The notes under the pieces: model-generated
The model's input: the letters and a program-made list of their open reading frames with translations, nothing else
Told to the model about the DNA's origin: nothing
Database searches by the model: none
Assembly (NCBI GenBank): GCA_026686845.1
Contig: JAIVEN010000011.1
Span: 26,522,501 to 26,586,500, forward strand
Direction of reading: 5' to 3'
DNA: 64,000 nt
DNA from: Adenanthera pavonina
Lineage: Eukaryota > Streptophyta > Magnoliopsida > Fabales > Fabaceae
Shown: positions 1-12,341 of the stretch, in pieces
Numbering within the stretch: position 1 is the first letter of the stretch
Layout: each line of letters starts with the position of its first letter
Made by a program: the position numbers and the translations under genes

Positions 1-456
1 TTTTGGAGCTTTTTTATAGTTTCTCCTTCAGCCATCTTAATGCTCTCATACTCTCCAATACATGTATTGAGTCTGTTCTCCCTGACCCCAGATGTCCCTT
101 CATGTGCAATCTACAGAGTACCACATCCCTTTTGCAGTGGTGCATTGTGAGACCCTGTAGAATTCGTCCTGGTTCAGGGCACTGACTAGACAATGCTTTG
201 CTTTAAAATTCAGTAGGACTCTCCTTCTGTCTTCATCATTCCACTCTGTTTCCAGCTTCTCTTTGTGTCTTCCATCTTCAGTTAAAGCCATTGGGACAAA
301 ATCTCCTTTATCAATGACTGACCAGATGTCAAGATCAATTGATTGGAGGTAGATTTGCATCCTCATCTTCCAGTACCCATAATGCTCTCCACTGAAGCCT
401 GGTGGTCTGTTAGTGTTGTTTCCTTCAGGAAGTATACTCTCTCCAAAGCCAGCCAT
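1..456 (-). pseudogene. Copia element A, gag N-terminal part (broken, runs off window)
   Basis: Reading leftward, the ORF starts at the ATG at 454-456 (MAGFGES...) and matches the gag of elements C (35118) and D (60490) in this window. It has the aromatic-rich UBN2/DUF4219-type start seen in plant Copia gag (motifs GYWKMRM and FYRVSQC). Gag would form the virus-like particle in the cytoplasm. Compared with copy D there is a 2-nt loss just after the GMW motif (about 110-118), and a TAG lies where D has CAG. The homologous sequence continues to base 1, so the rest of the element lies outside the window. This copy is therefore a decayed gag. Certain as a Copia gag; inactivity is inferred from the frameshift. 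Confidence 0.9.
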
Positions 457-497
457 CTTTGTTCCCGGACTGTAAAATCCATTGAATGGGAATCCGG

Positions 498-509
498 GCT
501 CTGATACCA
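498..509 (-). promoter_or_regulatory. Primer-binding site of element A (initiator Met-tRNA type)
   Basis: On the minus strand this reads TGGTATCAGAGC, the usual primer-binding site for initiator methionine tRNA in plant LTR retrotransposons. It lies two bases inside the LTR end at 512 and just upstream of the gag ATG, which fixes the element's orientation as minus. Confidence 0.88.
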
Positions 510-511
510 CT

Positions 512-2225
512 TGTTAACAAGGCTGACTTCCTAAGAGGGGGGGTGAATTGGGAAGATTAAAATTTTTCTGCACAAAGTGAAGTGGGTGAAGATATCACAG
601 TATAATGGAAGCAATGAGTAAAACAGAGTAAGCTGATAAGTAAGGATAAGGAGAAGAAAACTCAGTGATTTATCCTGGTTCGGTCTATCCACTTGACCTA
701 CGTCCAATCCCTAAGACAACTCTTGAGATTTATCCACTATACAGCAAGAATTTCAACGGGCTTCTTGCTAATGCCACAGTACATGAGTATGCTCTGTTTC
801 TGAGCTCTCTCAAACTCTCCAAGCACTTTCTCTATGTGCTTCCCAATCCCCTTGTGAATTCTCCTCACAAGTAAATCTATCTTCCAGATGAAGAGTAGAT
901 TGTTTACAAAGATACAACTCTCTTGAATAGAGTAGATAAGAAGGTTAAAGTACAGATAATGAAGTTGAGAGGGTAAAAGTTTTTTAGATGAAGATTCAGC
1001 AGAAATTCGGTATATACAAGTTTAATTCGTTACCCATAACTTCAAATGATGTTATATTTATAGTTTTAGTTCTCAAATATCCATTAGAGACTAAATCTAT
1101 CCGTTGGGGAAGTTATCCAACGGTCACTCTGAAAAACTATCCGTTTACCAATCGTATTTAATGTTTCTGACACACTGATATTCGAATTTTGGTTGGTCAA
1201 CAGACGAATTTCAAAGGAACCGAAGGTTAAAGCTTCCAATGTTAAAATACAAAGTTCGTCTATCCATAGAGTGAAATTCGAATTTTGAAATTTATAAAAT
1301 ATTTTCACAATGTGACATACGAATTTTCAAGAAGAAAGTTTTTCTGTAAATCGTGAACAGTGTTTTCAATTTGCTACAATACCCTCGAAATTCAAATTTT
1401 GGATGCCCAAAATTCGTCTGTCCATTGAACATTCAAAGAGGCATAGTAGTTCACTTTCTTCGAAATTCGAATTTTGACAGAGTGAAATTCGTCTGTCAGA
1501 GACCAATTTTGAAACTTAATTTCTTCTTGATTTCAGATGAACTTTAACATAGTTTCAGACGAATTTCTTCTATTTTCTCAAGTTGTGTTTTTTCTGAAAT
1601 TCGAATTTTAAAAGAGTGAAATTCGAATGTCACAAAGAAGCTCCTTTCAGACTTATATGAAAATTTGAATGTTGCTAAGTCAAAGTTCGTCTGTCAGAGA
1701 GCATTTTTCAAACTCAATTTCTTCTTGCTTTCAGATGAACTTTAACGTAGTTTCAGACGAATTTCTTTGGTTTTCACAAATTGCATTTTGTCTGAAATTC
1801 GAATTTTGAAACTGTGAAGTTCGTCTGTCACTAAAAGGCTTCTTTCAGACTTGATGAAAATTCAAATTTTGAATGGCCAAAATTTGTCTGACAGAGAGAC
1901 ACCTCTTCAGGCTTATTCAGTTTTAGCTCGAAATTCGAATGTCCAAAGACAAAGTTCGAATTTCCAACTTGACAGTTCAGTAAAACTTTCAAACTTCGTC
2001 TGTTTGTGAGTGTTTTTCAAATAAGTAAAGATTTAATTTCAAATCAAGGTTTGAAAACATCTTTTTCTCAAATCAAAATCTTTTACCCAATCACAACTTA
2101 AACTAAAGAGATCTAACAGCAAATACTCAGAAAATCTTCACTTGAAACAACTTTGATCTCCTTTGATATCTTCAATTCAAGCTCTTGAGTGTTGGTTTGG
2201 AATCATCAAAACTCTTGATTCAACA
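512..2225 (-). mobile_element. 5' LTR of Copia element A (1714 bp)
   Basis: The minus strand starts TGTTGAATCAAG at 2225 and ends ..TTAACA at 512, next to the primer-binding site. The same start and end occur in elements C and D. The LTR is packed with alternating AAATTCGAATTT-type palindromes and TTCGTCTG/CAGACGAA motifs. It also contains a tandem duplication of about 194 bp (1493-1573 repeated at 1687-1768). The boundary at 2225/2226 falls inside the integrase reading frame of element B, so element A inserted into B. The other end and target duplication lie outside the window. Confidence 0.85.
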
Positions 2226-4462
2226 TAAGGCAACTTACAATTCCAGGCACCCCACAACAAAATGGTGTAGCCGAAAGAAGAAATAGAACATTACTAGACA
2301 TGGTTAGGTCCATGATGGCACAAGCCAATCTACCCATTTCATATTGGGGAGATGCAATTTTAACAACAGCCTTCATACTTAACCGTGTGCCTTCTAAATC
2401 GGTCACATCAACACCGTATGAGCTATGGACAAATCGGAAGCCGGATTTAAATATTTTAAAACCCTGGGGGTCGGCAGCTTATGTCCATGATACTTCCCAC
2501 AAATATGGAAAAATAGGTCCAAGAGGGAAGAAATGTATCTTTATTGGATACTCTGAACAATCTAAGGGTTACGTTTTCATTGGAGAAAATCAGGATGGGA
2601 GTGTCACTGAAATAGAATCTAGAGATGCAACATTTCTAGAAAACGAATTTCCTAGCAGGGGTGAGGTAGATCGTACTGTATTTCTTTATGAGATGCATGA
2701 AGAAACTGAGGAACAAATTTATATACCTCAACCTCTTAATTCGAGTGGGAGCTCACAAGGACAAGTACAAGATTCTGTTCAAGAACAGAATAACTTACAA
2801 GAAACCCCACTGCGAAGAAGTAACAGAGAAAGTGTACCAAAGAGACGTTTCCCAATAGAAGGGATTACACTTATAGTTACTCCACAAGATTATGATGAGC
2901 CTAGTTCAATACATGAGGCTTTATCATGCCCTGCTAGTAATGAATGGAAGAAAGCAATGGAAGAGGAAATGAATTCAATGAGGATAAACCAAGTCTGGGA
3001 TTTGGTCAATCTTCCATCTGGACGTAAGGCAATTGGGAATAAATGGATTCTCAAAATTAAGAGAAATGCAGATGGATCAATTGAACGATACAAGGCTCGA
3101 TTAGTGGCAAAAGGGTATACTCAACAGGAAGGTATAGATTATGAAGATACTTTTTCACCTGCTGTGCGTTTTAACTCCATAAGACTAATTCTGGCAATAG
3201 TAGCAAGTTTAAATCTAGAATTACATCAGATGGATGTAAAAATTGCATTTTTAAATGGTGAACTAGATGAAGAAATCTATATGCAACAGCTATTAGGTTT
3301 CATTGAGAAAGGGAAAGAGAATAAAGTTTGCAAGTTGAAAATGTCCATTTACGGACTTAAACAATCATCCAGATAGTGGTATTTGAAGTTTCACCAAGCT
3401 ATAACCTCGTACGATTTCCAGATGATCGACGAGGACCACTGTGTATACATTAAGAATTTTGAAAAGAATCTTGTGATATTATCTCTTTATGTGGATGATA
3501 TACTATTAGCCGGAAATAGTCTAAAATTGATTATAGCTATCAAAGAATGGCTATCTTCGAATTTTGAAATGAAAGACATGGGTGAAGCTGACTATATACT
3601 AGGAGTTAAGATCCATAGAGATCGCCCAAGAAAGTTAATATCCCTTTCTCAGAAAAATTATATTGAGAAAATTCTTGAGCGATTCAACATGAAAAACTGT
3701 AAACCTATGGATACCCCTATTTCAAGAGGAGAAAATCTGAGCCGAGATATGTGTCCTCAGACTGAGTCTGATAAGAAATTGATGGAAAGAGTCCCTTATT
3801 CCAGTGCAGTTGGTAGTTTAATGTATGTCATGATGTGTACGAGACCAGACATTTGTTATGCAGTTGGTTTGGTCAGTAGGTACCAGTCAAACCCTGGACT
3901 GAAACATTGGAAAGCTATGAAGAGAATCCTGAGATATTTGCAAGGCACAGTAGATTATGCCCTATGTTATCAAGGAAGTGATTTACACTTGGTAGGATAC
4001 TCCGATGCAGATTGGGGAGGAGATCTAGATGAGCGCAAATCGACTTCCGAATATGTTTTTCTACTAAACAATGGAGCTATATCTTGGTGTAGCAAGAAAC
4101 AGACTTGTATTGCTTTGTCTACCATGGAAGCAGAGTTTGTTGCATGTTCTGCAGCAGTACAAGAAGCAGTATGGTTAAAAAGATTCATAAAATACTTAAG
4201 GATCATTGGTGATAAATTGGATCCAATTTTGATAAATTGTGATAGTGAGGCTGCCATTGCCTACACTAAAGATCCCAAGTATCATAGTAAGATAAAGCAC
4301 ATAGACACCAAGTATAATTTTGTAAGAGATGCCATAGCACAGAAAAGTGTTACAATTCACCATATTCCTACACGTCAAATGATTGTTGATCCCTTCTCCA
4401 AGCCAATACCGAGAGATATATATGTTGATAATGTAAAATCACTTGGTATTCGTAGGATATGA
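2226..4462 (+). pseudogene. Copia element B pol: integrase C-terminal part, reverse transcriptase, RNase H
   Basis: One reading frame runs from 2228 to 4462 with a single in-frame TAG at 3374-3376. It begins mid-integrase with TPQQNGVAERRNRT, which holds the glutamate of the DDE triad, because element A cut off the upstream part. The RT domain follows (about 2950-3750): LVAKGYTQQEGIDYEDTF, then MDVKIAFLNG, then the catalytic YVDDILLAG near 3490. RNase H is at about 3980-4400 with SDADWGGD, ALSTMEAEF and the C-terminal block IKHIDTKY / DPFSKPIPRD. The TAG sits in the SSR*WYLKF segment, where plant Copia RTs usually have Gln, so a single C-to-T change (CAG or CAA) would explain it. Otherwise the frame is well preserved, suggesting a fairly young insertion. 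Its clade differs from A, C and D. Confidence 0.93.
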
Positions 4463-5606
4463 TGTAACACAAATCTATGTAATGATCAATTATATGAATA
4501 AAATTAAGTGCATTTTTTTTATAATTGAGTCATTCGAGTAAATATACTTATGAAAAATATACAATGTCTAGTATGTCGTACATGTTGATAAGGTTGGCTT
4601 CCTCACACGAGCAACTGCCTTTGACACTCACGAAGAGTGGGCAAAGATGAGACATTTTTTGTATTTACTAGCAAATCTAAAAGAGAGCAGATATGATAGT
4701 TAAATAATACAAAATAAGTCGCCCTGACAAAAGAAGAGAATAGGTCAGGATGAGATCCAATAAATATAAATTTTGGATTGAATTATGGATATCCACAATC
4801 CATAATACATGTAACCAGATGAGAATTCTCCAATAAAGAAGTTATGATAAGTGGAAGGATTGGTGGAATTCGGGTTAGACATTGTGTGTGTCTAAACTTA
4901 AATCTGTACGGTGTTAATAATAAAAACAAAATCGACATACGCTCTTATGTAATAAGAGTAACATCGTAGCATGCAATTCATACTGCATGTGTTTTTTTTA
5001 ATAAAACCGCAATTGGGAAGTAAATGAATAGATCCCTACTTCATTACTGTGTGAGTCCCAGAGAGAAATAAAATCTCTCATTAATGTCCTGATGACTTTG
5101 ACATTTTTCATGGAAAATGATTCAATGTTAGCTACTTTAGCATATACCCAATGGTCATGATAAATTCGATCTAAAGGTCTTATGCTAGGAAAGCAATTGT
5201 TTCATATTGAAATGAAATATGGGCGAAAGGAAGATTATCTGAATATATATACACTTATACTGGTGTCTAAGACATGTCCGTTAAGAAGTTATGGTATTAA
5301 CTTCTTAAGCGTAGACACTAAGTATACAAGAGTAAGGCGATCTAAGTTTATATATAAAAACTTATGAGGGATTAGATTTGCCATGGATAAAGTGTATATG
5401 GATAAATCTAGGACATTCAAGGCATAATACATGAACAAAATAAATGTGAAATATATAAGGTAATTCTATACTGGTCCTTGAAAAGGATTTCTAGTATAAG
5501 AATACCTAATTATAGATGTCATGCCCATGCGGTCACGGTAGAACACCTAGTATGAAATGAAAAGGAGGAATTGTAAGAGGTTAACCCATTAAGTGTGAGT
5601 GGGAGA
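4463..5606 (+). other. Non-coding 3' spacer of element B between pol and 3' LTR
   Basis: About 1.1 kb without a credible ORF separates the pol stop from the polypurine tract (GTGGGAGA, ending at 5606). It contains a strong hairpin at 5263-5318 whose outer arms are GTGTCTA / TAGACAC and inner arms TTAAGAAGTTA / TAACTTCTTAA, and a smaller palindrome near 4943-4960 (CTCTTATGTAATAAGAG). A long untranslated tail before the 3' LTR is unusual for a Copia element. Confidence 0.6.
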
Positions 5607-6198
5607 TGTTGGGCTACACCCTTGATGGGTATAGAGCCCAAACATAAGGGCACAGGCCCAAAATAATATAATTATTTTTTATTGTTTATTAGTTTAATGG
5701 AGAGGGAGGGAACGGTTAATAAGAACCGCTCCCTCACACAACGCATAATACCGAAAGTAAGTGAACGTGTGTGCGTATGTGGTGAGATAGGAGTTTTTCA
5801 GTTTTCAAAAATTGTGAGACTCTCGGTTACGGTGAGTAATTCTGAAGAAAATTCTCTCTGAAGAAAATTACTCTCTCTCTCTCTTTTTCTTAAAAATTCT
5901 CCTTCCCGGTGTGTATCTACGGTGAATCTGTAAACAAAATCCGAGTGATTTTGTTTCTACCGCCTGGAGCTCTTCATCCTCTTCAAGTGGAAATATACTC
6001 CGTGTTTGGTATGTATGTCTTCCCTTCCTTTTATTTTCTTTCAGTCCAAATATATATATTACGTTGGGGGAGCAGTGCTTTTGTAACAACTACAAAGTCT
6101 TGCGCTTTTATTATTTTCTTTGTTATAGAGAACATGATAGTTATAGCTAAAAGTTTTGATTATTCTATTAATGAAGCAATTTCGTTAAACTGTTAACA
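5607..6198 (+). mobile_element. 3' LTR of Copia element B
   Basis: The LTR starts TGTTGGGCTACACC directly after a purine-rich tract ending GTGGGAGA. The proposed end is TTAACA at 6193-6198, chosen because it matches the usual ..CA terminus. The 5' LTR is outside the window, so the right end cannot be confirmed by alignment. A CT-rich leader (5871-5890) and a GT..AG-bounded stretch typical of Copia LTR transcripts are present. If the end is right, the element stops only 15 bp before a host exon. Confidence 0.65.
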
Positions 6199-6213
6199 AT
6201 TTTGTTTACACAG

Positions 6214-9200
6214 ACTCCACATGAGAACGACTTTGAAGAGGTAAGCCACATCCTTTTGCCCCTTATCAACCTACACACACACACACACATACACACACAC
6301 ACACAAATATATATTCATCCTCTTGGGCTATTTGTAAAAGAATAATAGTAACAAATCTTTTGTACACAGGATGCGAATGAGGATAGGTTCATCTTGAGTG
6401 ATCAGGACTCTGACGTAAGCCCCCACTCATCTTTTGCTTATCATTTGCCTATATAAGCGTCTTTAATTTGTTCAACATATGTCTGAGATAATACTTTTAT
6501 ATGCACAGGTTCAGAATGAGATGAACAATCCTTGCAGTTCAAATGCAGGAAGCATCCCAATTCAACAGAGCGCCTTCTAGTCTGATGGTCAGGTAAGTCA
6601 GTACCGATAAAAAGGGCAATCACTTCCATAGTTTGCTTCAGAACCCAATCCAATATCCGAACAATATTTTTTGAGCAAACACGGGTATTTTCATTTCTAG
6701 ATGGATCGAGTGGAAACTCAACAACTTCACACTAGTGACTGATCAATAATCTATTCGTGATTAAATCTTTTGCGAGACAGGGTTTAATCATGGATGTTAT
6801 ATAATTGTCGCCAAATGGATGTTCAACAGATAGAGCCAAATGATGAAAATATTATTGATCCTTTGTAAAAGAATGATTATGTTTTGATAAATTTGATACC
6901 TTCTAAATTAAAGTGGTTCAATATTTTGTGATCGAAAGATAATTTGTTTGTTTTTCTTTTTATCTCTCACTGAAAATTACTATTCTAAAATTAGATTTGA
7001 GTCTAAATTACCTCATCTAAACTCAAGCTAAGATAATTTAATTGTACGCTGTAAAGGCAATATTATTGGAGGCACTTGAACGTGGAGAATTCCTGCTGTT
7101 GAAGAAGGTAAACTTTTACCTTCATTGTTGGGCATTGGAATTTGTCCTTTCTCTTATTATTTTTCATCTTTTCTCCTTTCATGCCACCTTAAGAATGAAT
7201 AAGATAGTTTAAATCATCACATATATATGATTTCTCTTGATTTCTGGAACTCTTGGGTTTTTTTAGCTCTTTCTGACATTCCACTCAGGCACTTATCCCC
7301 TGTTATTTTTTAGTGTTGAACTCCCCTCTCACAGTTATAAGAGAATGCACATTAGAATTCCTCTCTCAATTCTGCAGTAGCTAGGCTTACGAATATTGAA
7401 CTAGAATTTGGCATGTCTCTTATCGTTCTTCGTCCACGCCACCTAGAAAATGAACTAAGGGGCTTAAATTATTACTAATTAATCAAAACCTATATAGTTG
7501 AACTATTGTTAAACTGATGCGAATAGAAGCACTTGTTCGTAGCAATCACATAATCATTTGTCTTTGATTTGCATTTTCATCAAACTATGTGGATTAGTGT
7601 ATTACACATAATTTGAAAAACAAATTGCATTGCTCACCTTATAAATGATATGATTAGTTATTTATTTTATATTTTACATTGATTGATATTTTTTTTTTTT
7701 GCAACACATTGATTGATATTGATATTGATATTCTATTGATTAATGAAGCAATTCATCATTGAAATAAGGCTAACTGACATAAAACTTTTTGCGCAGGCTC
7801 TGCCACGTCGTCGAAACCAAAATGATGTAAACAGAAACGAAAGAAAGAGCACTCATAAAAAGGTAAGCCATTCTCTTCAATTTGTCACGTGTTTGTCTTC
7901 ATAGTTAGTTAGTTAATTGCTATGAACAAAATTATTGTTCTAGAAGGAGAAGAAAAACACAAAAAGAAAAGCATGAAAATGACTAAAAGACAACACGAAC
8001 CCTGTATTTTGATTCTCAAGTGTGAAGCAGAAAAATGTAATTTCATCGGATTTATATTTTAAAAAAATTGTAAAGTAATGACATAAATCAAGAAGTTAAT
8101 TTCTTTTATTGTGACAACTAATTCAAATTCACAGAATTTGGAAAAGAAAACTAAATTTAAAGAACGTTTCCATCAAACAATTTTCACAAACCATACAAAA
8201 AGAAGACAAATGGAAAAAATGTGGATAGAGTTATATTGCAAAAAATGTCATTTTTCATATATCAATATATACAGAAAAATGAACCTAGTTATATTACAAA
8301 AAAGTGCAAGCTCCAACCTCTTATAACATTGTAGCTAGCATGCTCACTACCTGCTGTAACATCTTTACCACTTTTATCCTTTATATTTCCTTTCAACTTT
8401 GCCTTGGTCATTTTTTCAAATGGCTGAACAACCTCAAACTTTATTTTTCTTTTCTCTATATATTCACTCTCTGTTTCTTTTTGTTTTCGTTTTTAATATC
8501 TTTGTTCTTCGAAAGATCGAACAACAAGATGATAAAGGCTGAGGCGGACATAGTCACCTATTTGTATCACGACATATGTAATTTGGTCATTCTAGTCTAC
8601 TGGACCAGCTCAAAAAGATATTTATCAATTTCACCACATGCAATGTCATTGACTAGCTGCAAGTTTCATCTGAACACTTTATTTGAGGAATTTCAACTCT
8701 AACTAATAATTCTATTGATTTCTTGTTTTTTACAGGGGAAAAACAGAAGCATTCTCCCTGTTTCCCAACGCGATTTGGCTAATAAATCATTTGGAAAATA
8801 TTTAGATGACATGCTGAAAAATATACCTTCAAATCCACGTAACATTCTTGTGCATATGTTATTGGGAGCCCTTGGTTACCAGCACAGGAATGTGAGTACT
8901 GAACCCTTCTTTGCTCAATACCAATCCATGAGCTCCGGTGACACCACGAAAGTACCACTAGATCTAATTGAAGCACTTCACAAGTCGGGAGAAGACATGG
9001 AGCAGCTGACTTATTTCATCATGAAGATGGTTGCGTTTTATGTTTTCACTAAGCCATTGCGCTATAAGGTACCCCTAAGGACAGTTGCATCACTATTGGC
9101 GATGCTCTTCATTCCTAAATTGGCAATGAGCCCACCTGAGGTCGGAGTCATCATACGTGGCAGCTTTCAAATGTCAGTCCTCCTGATGACAGTTGTGGGA

Positions 9201-9275
9201 GCTCTTGGCTATTCCCTTTTCCTATCTGCTGTCATCATAGCGGGGCTTTATTACCTTTATTGGAAGATCAATTGA
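6214..9275 (+). CDS. Host-type gene 1: small phase-0 exons plus a multi-pass membrane C-terminal exon (5' end not in window)
   Basis: I do not recognise the family. Six GT..AG-bounded segments join in one frame with all introns in phase 0: 6214-6240, 6370-6414, 6509-6592, 7057-7107, 7797-7862 and 8736-9275. The first three are acidic (for example ENDFEE, DQDSD); the fifth is basic (PRRRNQ). The last exon gives 179 residues: a soluble stretch, then about three or four hydrophobic segments (LTYFIMKMVAFYVF; VASLLAMLFI; MSVLLMTVVGALGY followed by VIIAGLYYLYW), so a membrane protein is likely. The third exon has an in-frame TAG at 6578-6580, followed by a good donor at 6593 (GTAAGT). Since that exon is 84 nt, skipping it keeps the frame. 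No start exon is visible; upstream sequence is retrotransposon B. The last exon is clearly paralogous to the gene at 28807-30827. The gene could be functional with exon skipping, or a decaying pseudogene. Confidence 0.6.
6272..6305. repeat. (CA)n microsatellite in an intron of gene 1
   Basis: Nearly uninterrupted CA repeat of about 34 bp, with one T interruption, between the first two visible exons. Confidence 0.9.
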
Positions 9276-9366
9276 GAATTAAAAACAGTATGAAACATTG
9301 GGAATTATTTCATGGAATGAATTTAGTATTGCCGACTTTTGTCTCTATTTCAGAAAATCATATTAA

Positions 9367-9450
9367 CACTACAAAATAAGTGTTCTAGTGGCACTTTTTT
9401 TGCGGTGCTTTTAAAAAAACACCAATAATTGTGGTATTTTGACCTTTAAA
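9367..9450 (+). mobile_element. CACTA-like terminus, unpaired
   Basis: The segment starts CACTACAAAATAAGTG and continues with GTGGCAC / GCGGTGCTTTT-like subterminal motifs, typical of plant CACTA (En/Spm) ends. I found no matching inverted end ..TGTAGTG with the same inner sequence downstream, so this is a fragment or a diverged element. The rest of 9276-9847 shows no gene. Confidence 0.4.
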
Positions 9451-9847
9451 TAATATTTTTCTTCTCTAAAACTGATAAATTAAAATACCTAATAGAAAAG
9501 TCTTGTGGATACGTCAGTGGAAAAAGAAAGTATCGACAGAGTTGAAGGTAAGTTGGCAATTGAAGGGAGGAAGTGTGTAGCCCATCTAGAGACAAAATTG
9601 ATTTGGGTAATGGAGAATGTTAGGATATTTTAGCAAATATAGCAGCTCTGAAATCCATATTCATGAGTAAGGAATCAGCCCTTCCTATGCAATGGTGATT
9701 CGCAAATAAAAATGCAACCAAACATCTAAGATGTGGGAAAAGAAAGCCCAATCCCAATTTGTGAGGGACATGGAAATGAACTGAACAGGCCATTAATGCA
9801 TGTGCCATAAGCTAAGAATCCTGAAATGAACTTCCCATGATTGTTGG

Positions 9848-12336
9848 TGTAACATTTTTCTCCCAAACACATCCTAACTTAATTAAAAACTTCAAAAAAA
9901 ACCAATCAAACACAGTCCAAACATCTCATATTTACTTTCCAACATATCAAAGCAGCGAAAATATCACAAAACTCCTCAAGAAACACCAGAACAGGTAGAA
10001 CAGTGTGCAGGGCCGCGGCCGCTACAATACGTCATGGCTTTGGTGCTCTCAGACTCACTAGCACTGCGGCTTGGCTTCCTAGCACTGCGGTGCCCCCTAC
10101 TAGTTTTATACTAGCAAATTTTAACATCCAAGGATGAACTTTCAATGCGCATAACTTTATGCTCAAAGCTTTGATTGACTTGATTCCAACTCTTATTAGT
10201 CAATTTCGTCCCAATTTAACCATGGACACCAATTTTACTTCAATCCATCTCTGTATGGAGATTTTAGATACCCAATACATTTTGCCCACTTTTTGACTAA
10301 AACTCAATATAAACCTCTTCCAATTGCCACCAAAGGCAAATGGACACTTAGGGACCGTTCACACAAGTCATAATCCACTTAATAAATTTGTCTAAAGAGG
10401 TTTCATCTCAAAGGAACCCCTCTTCTGAAATTTGACTCCCTTAAACCCTAATATAATGGGCTACTTGCCCCAGAACACACCAATAAGACCCTAAACCACC
10501 TTTGGGCTCACACACATGACCAATTCATCTCATAGATACACACGCCAACCATATACAACTCAAAACAACACCAACATCATGTATAACGATCACATTCCGC
10601 CATCATACATAAACATCATCCCATGTCAAACATCAATAACATACATCAATCATAATTATACTATCCTACTTAGCACAACATGGACATTACACACATACAC
10701 TACATAGACTTAGCATTCCCACATCCATTATGCTACTACCTTGCCTTCTTCGGACTAGTATTAGAACCTTCATCTAAAATGTTAGTTCATGGAAAGGGAT
10801 GTGAGACAATGTCTCAGTAACCGAGGACAACAACAAACATATATATACATAACTCATACAATCTCATGAATGCACTATGAAATGGAATGTATGTCTCCCT
10901 TGTACAAAGCTAAAACCAGGAGCTATCATCATAATAGGACATTTCGTATAGATAATTTCCTTCCAACAGTCAGTGAAGACTAATTCCGAAACATCACCAA
11001 GCTCTCCTTAGACTAATGCAGCTCGTCCAAAGATTACACTAGTTCTCAGACTGTGGCTCTCTTTCCTGTGGACCGCCTCGAATTAGTGGTGATTTAGGGA
11101 AGGTGCAATCTACTACCACCTGGCTCTCCTAGCCATAGGAAAGGATTTAGTGACAAGGATCTTATCCTTATCCTCCCTTATCATATATCATATCATCATC
11201 ACCACTCAATCTACCATATGCCTCGCAATGTCAAGTGGTGATACTCACATCATATCATATAATCATCATCTTCATGTTTCACAATGTCATGCATGCATCA
11301 TGTAACATCACATCATCTCTAACCATTATCATAATCATTATACACTATGTTTTTAGCAGTGTGCATACCACAATATAAAGACAAACCATACACACACACA
11401 TATCAATATTGTGGTATGAACGGAAACATACGTATATTCACATATAATACATACAATACAAACAATACAAACACTCAGTTACTTCTAGTTGTCAATATCA
11501 CACACACGTGATTCCACAAGCTTCTTGGAATGTCCAACATGCTTGTATCCCTTTCGGTCATCCAAATACCTCTATAATACCATAAAATCTTTAATTAACA
11601 TACAATACCACTTAGCCAAACATCACAATTCAACCATATAGGCCTAACCCAAGGTTCTGACATCATTTTCATGCCTCAATAAACTTTATACAACCATTCA
11701 AACTCTAACCAACCACATATATTTCAGATTCCATACTTCTGCACACAATATCAACCTAGGGTTAAGCTTAAATCATGCATGCTCCTTCCAAAACTCACAT
11801 CCAAGCATCATAAACACCAAATCATACCTCTTTAACTCCATTTCATCCATTTTAATCTGTGGATTTCGGCCAAAATCGAAAATCCTAATATGTACCTGAA
11901 AAACGTAACTCAAAACCGAAGAAAATAGAGAGGGAAGAGTAGATATCACTTACCAATGGTTATCCAAGCTCCAAGAGGTCAAAAATCACTCCCAAGACCG
12001 AATCTTTCAAGCCCTAGCATAACTTCTTGGTCACTCCCTCTTTTTCTCTCTCGCTTTCTCCTTCTCAATTGGACTAAAATGTTTCTAATTTAAATAAATC
12101 TAAGGTTTGGCGCCGAGGTGGCGTGTTCGCTGCAGCCTGAGTGCCCTTGGCTGGAAAAGTACTTCAAAAATTAGAGCTTGCTCACTATGGCAGCCCTGCT
12201 TCTTGCCGTGGCATAGAGCTCATTTCCTCCACTTTACTTCTTTGCTCCGTCCTGGCCCTTCGGTCCTGTACATAATACCAATTACACTTAGTTAGCCAGG
12301 GACCAAGTTAAGGATAATGTAATGAGGGTTGTTATA
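9848..12336 (-). mobile_element. Solo LTR copy 1 (Gypsy-type, 2489 bp)
   Basis: The segment runs from TGTAACATTTTT to ATGAGGGTTGTTATA and is flanked by perfect 5-bp duplications GTTGG (9843-9847 and 12337-12341). It aligns along its length with copy 3 and, inverted, with copy 2. No coding sequence, primer-binding site or second LTR is adjacent, so it is a recombination-derived solo LTR. Terminal inverted ends of the TGTAACACCC type and the length suggest a chromovirus (Tekay/Del-like) Gypsy family; that assignment is inferred. The right terminus has decayed from TTACA to TTATA. It carries an inverted repeat at 11364-11418 and a perfect 15-bp palindrome at 10802-10816. The orientation label is relative to copy 2 only. 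Confidence 0.85.
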
Positions 12337-12341
12337 GTTGG

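Noticed and set aside
8111..8326. Possible extra exon of gene 1 after the CACAG acceptor near 8134
   Set aside because: The Lys-rich frame has no convincing donor, and exon 7797-7862 joins exon 8736 in phase without it.
8304..8702. 132-codon hydrophobic ORF on the plus strand
   Set aside because: It lies in the T-rich last intron of host-type gene 1, and its hydrophobicity follows from the T content.
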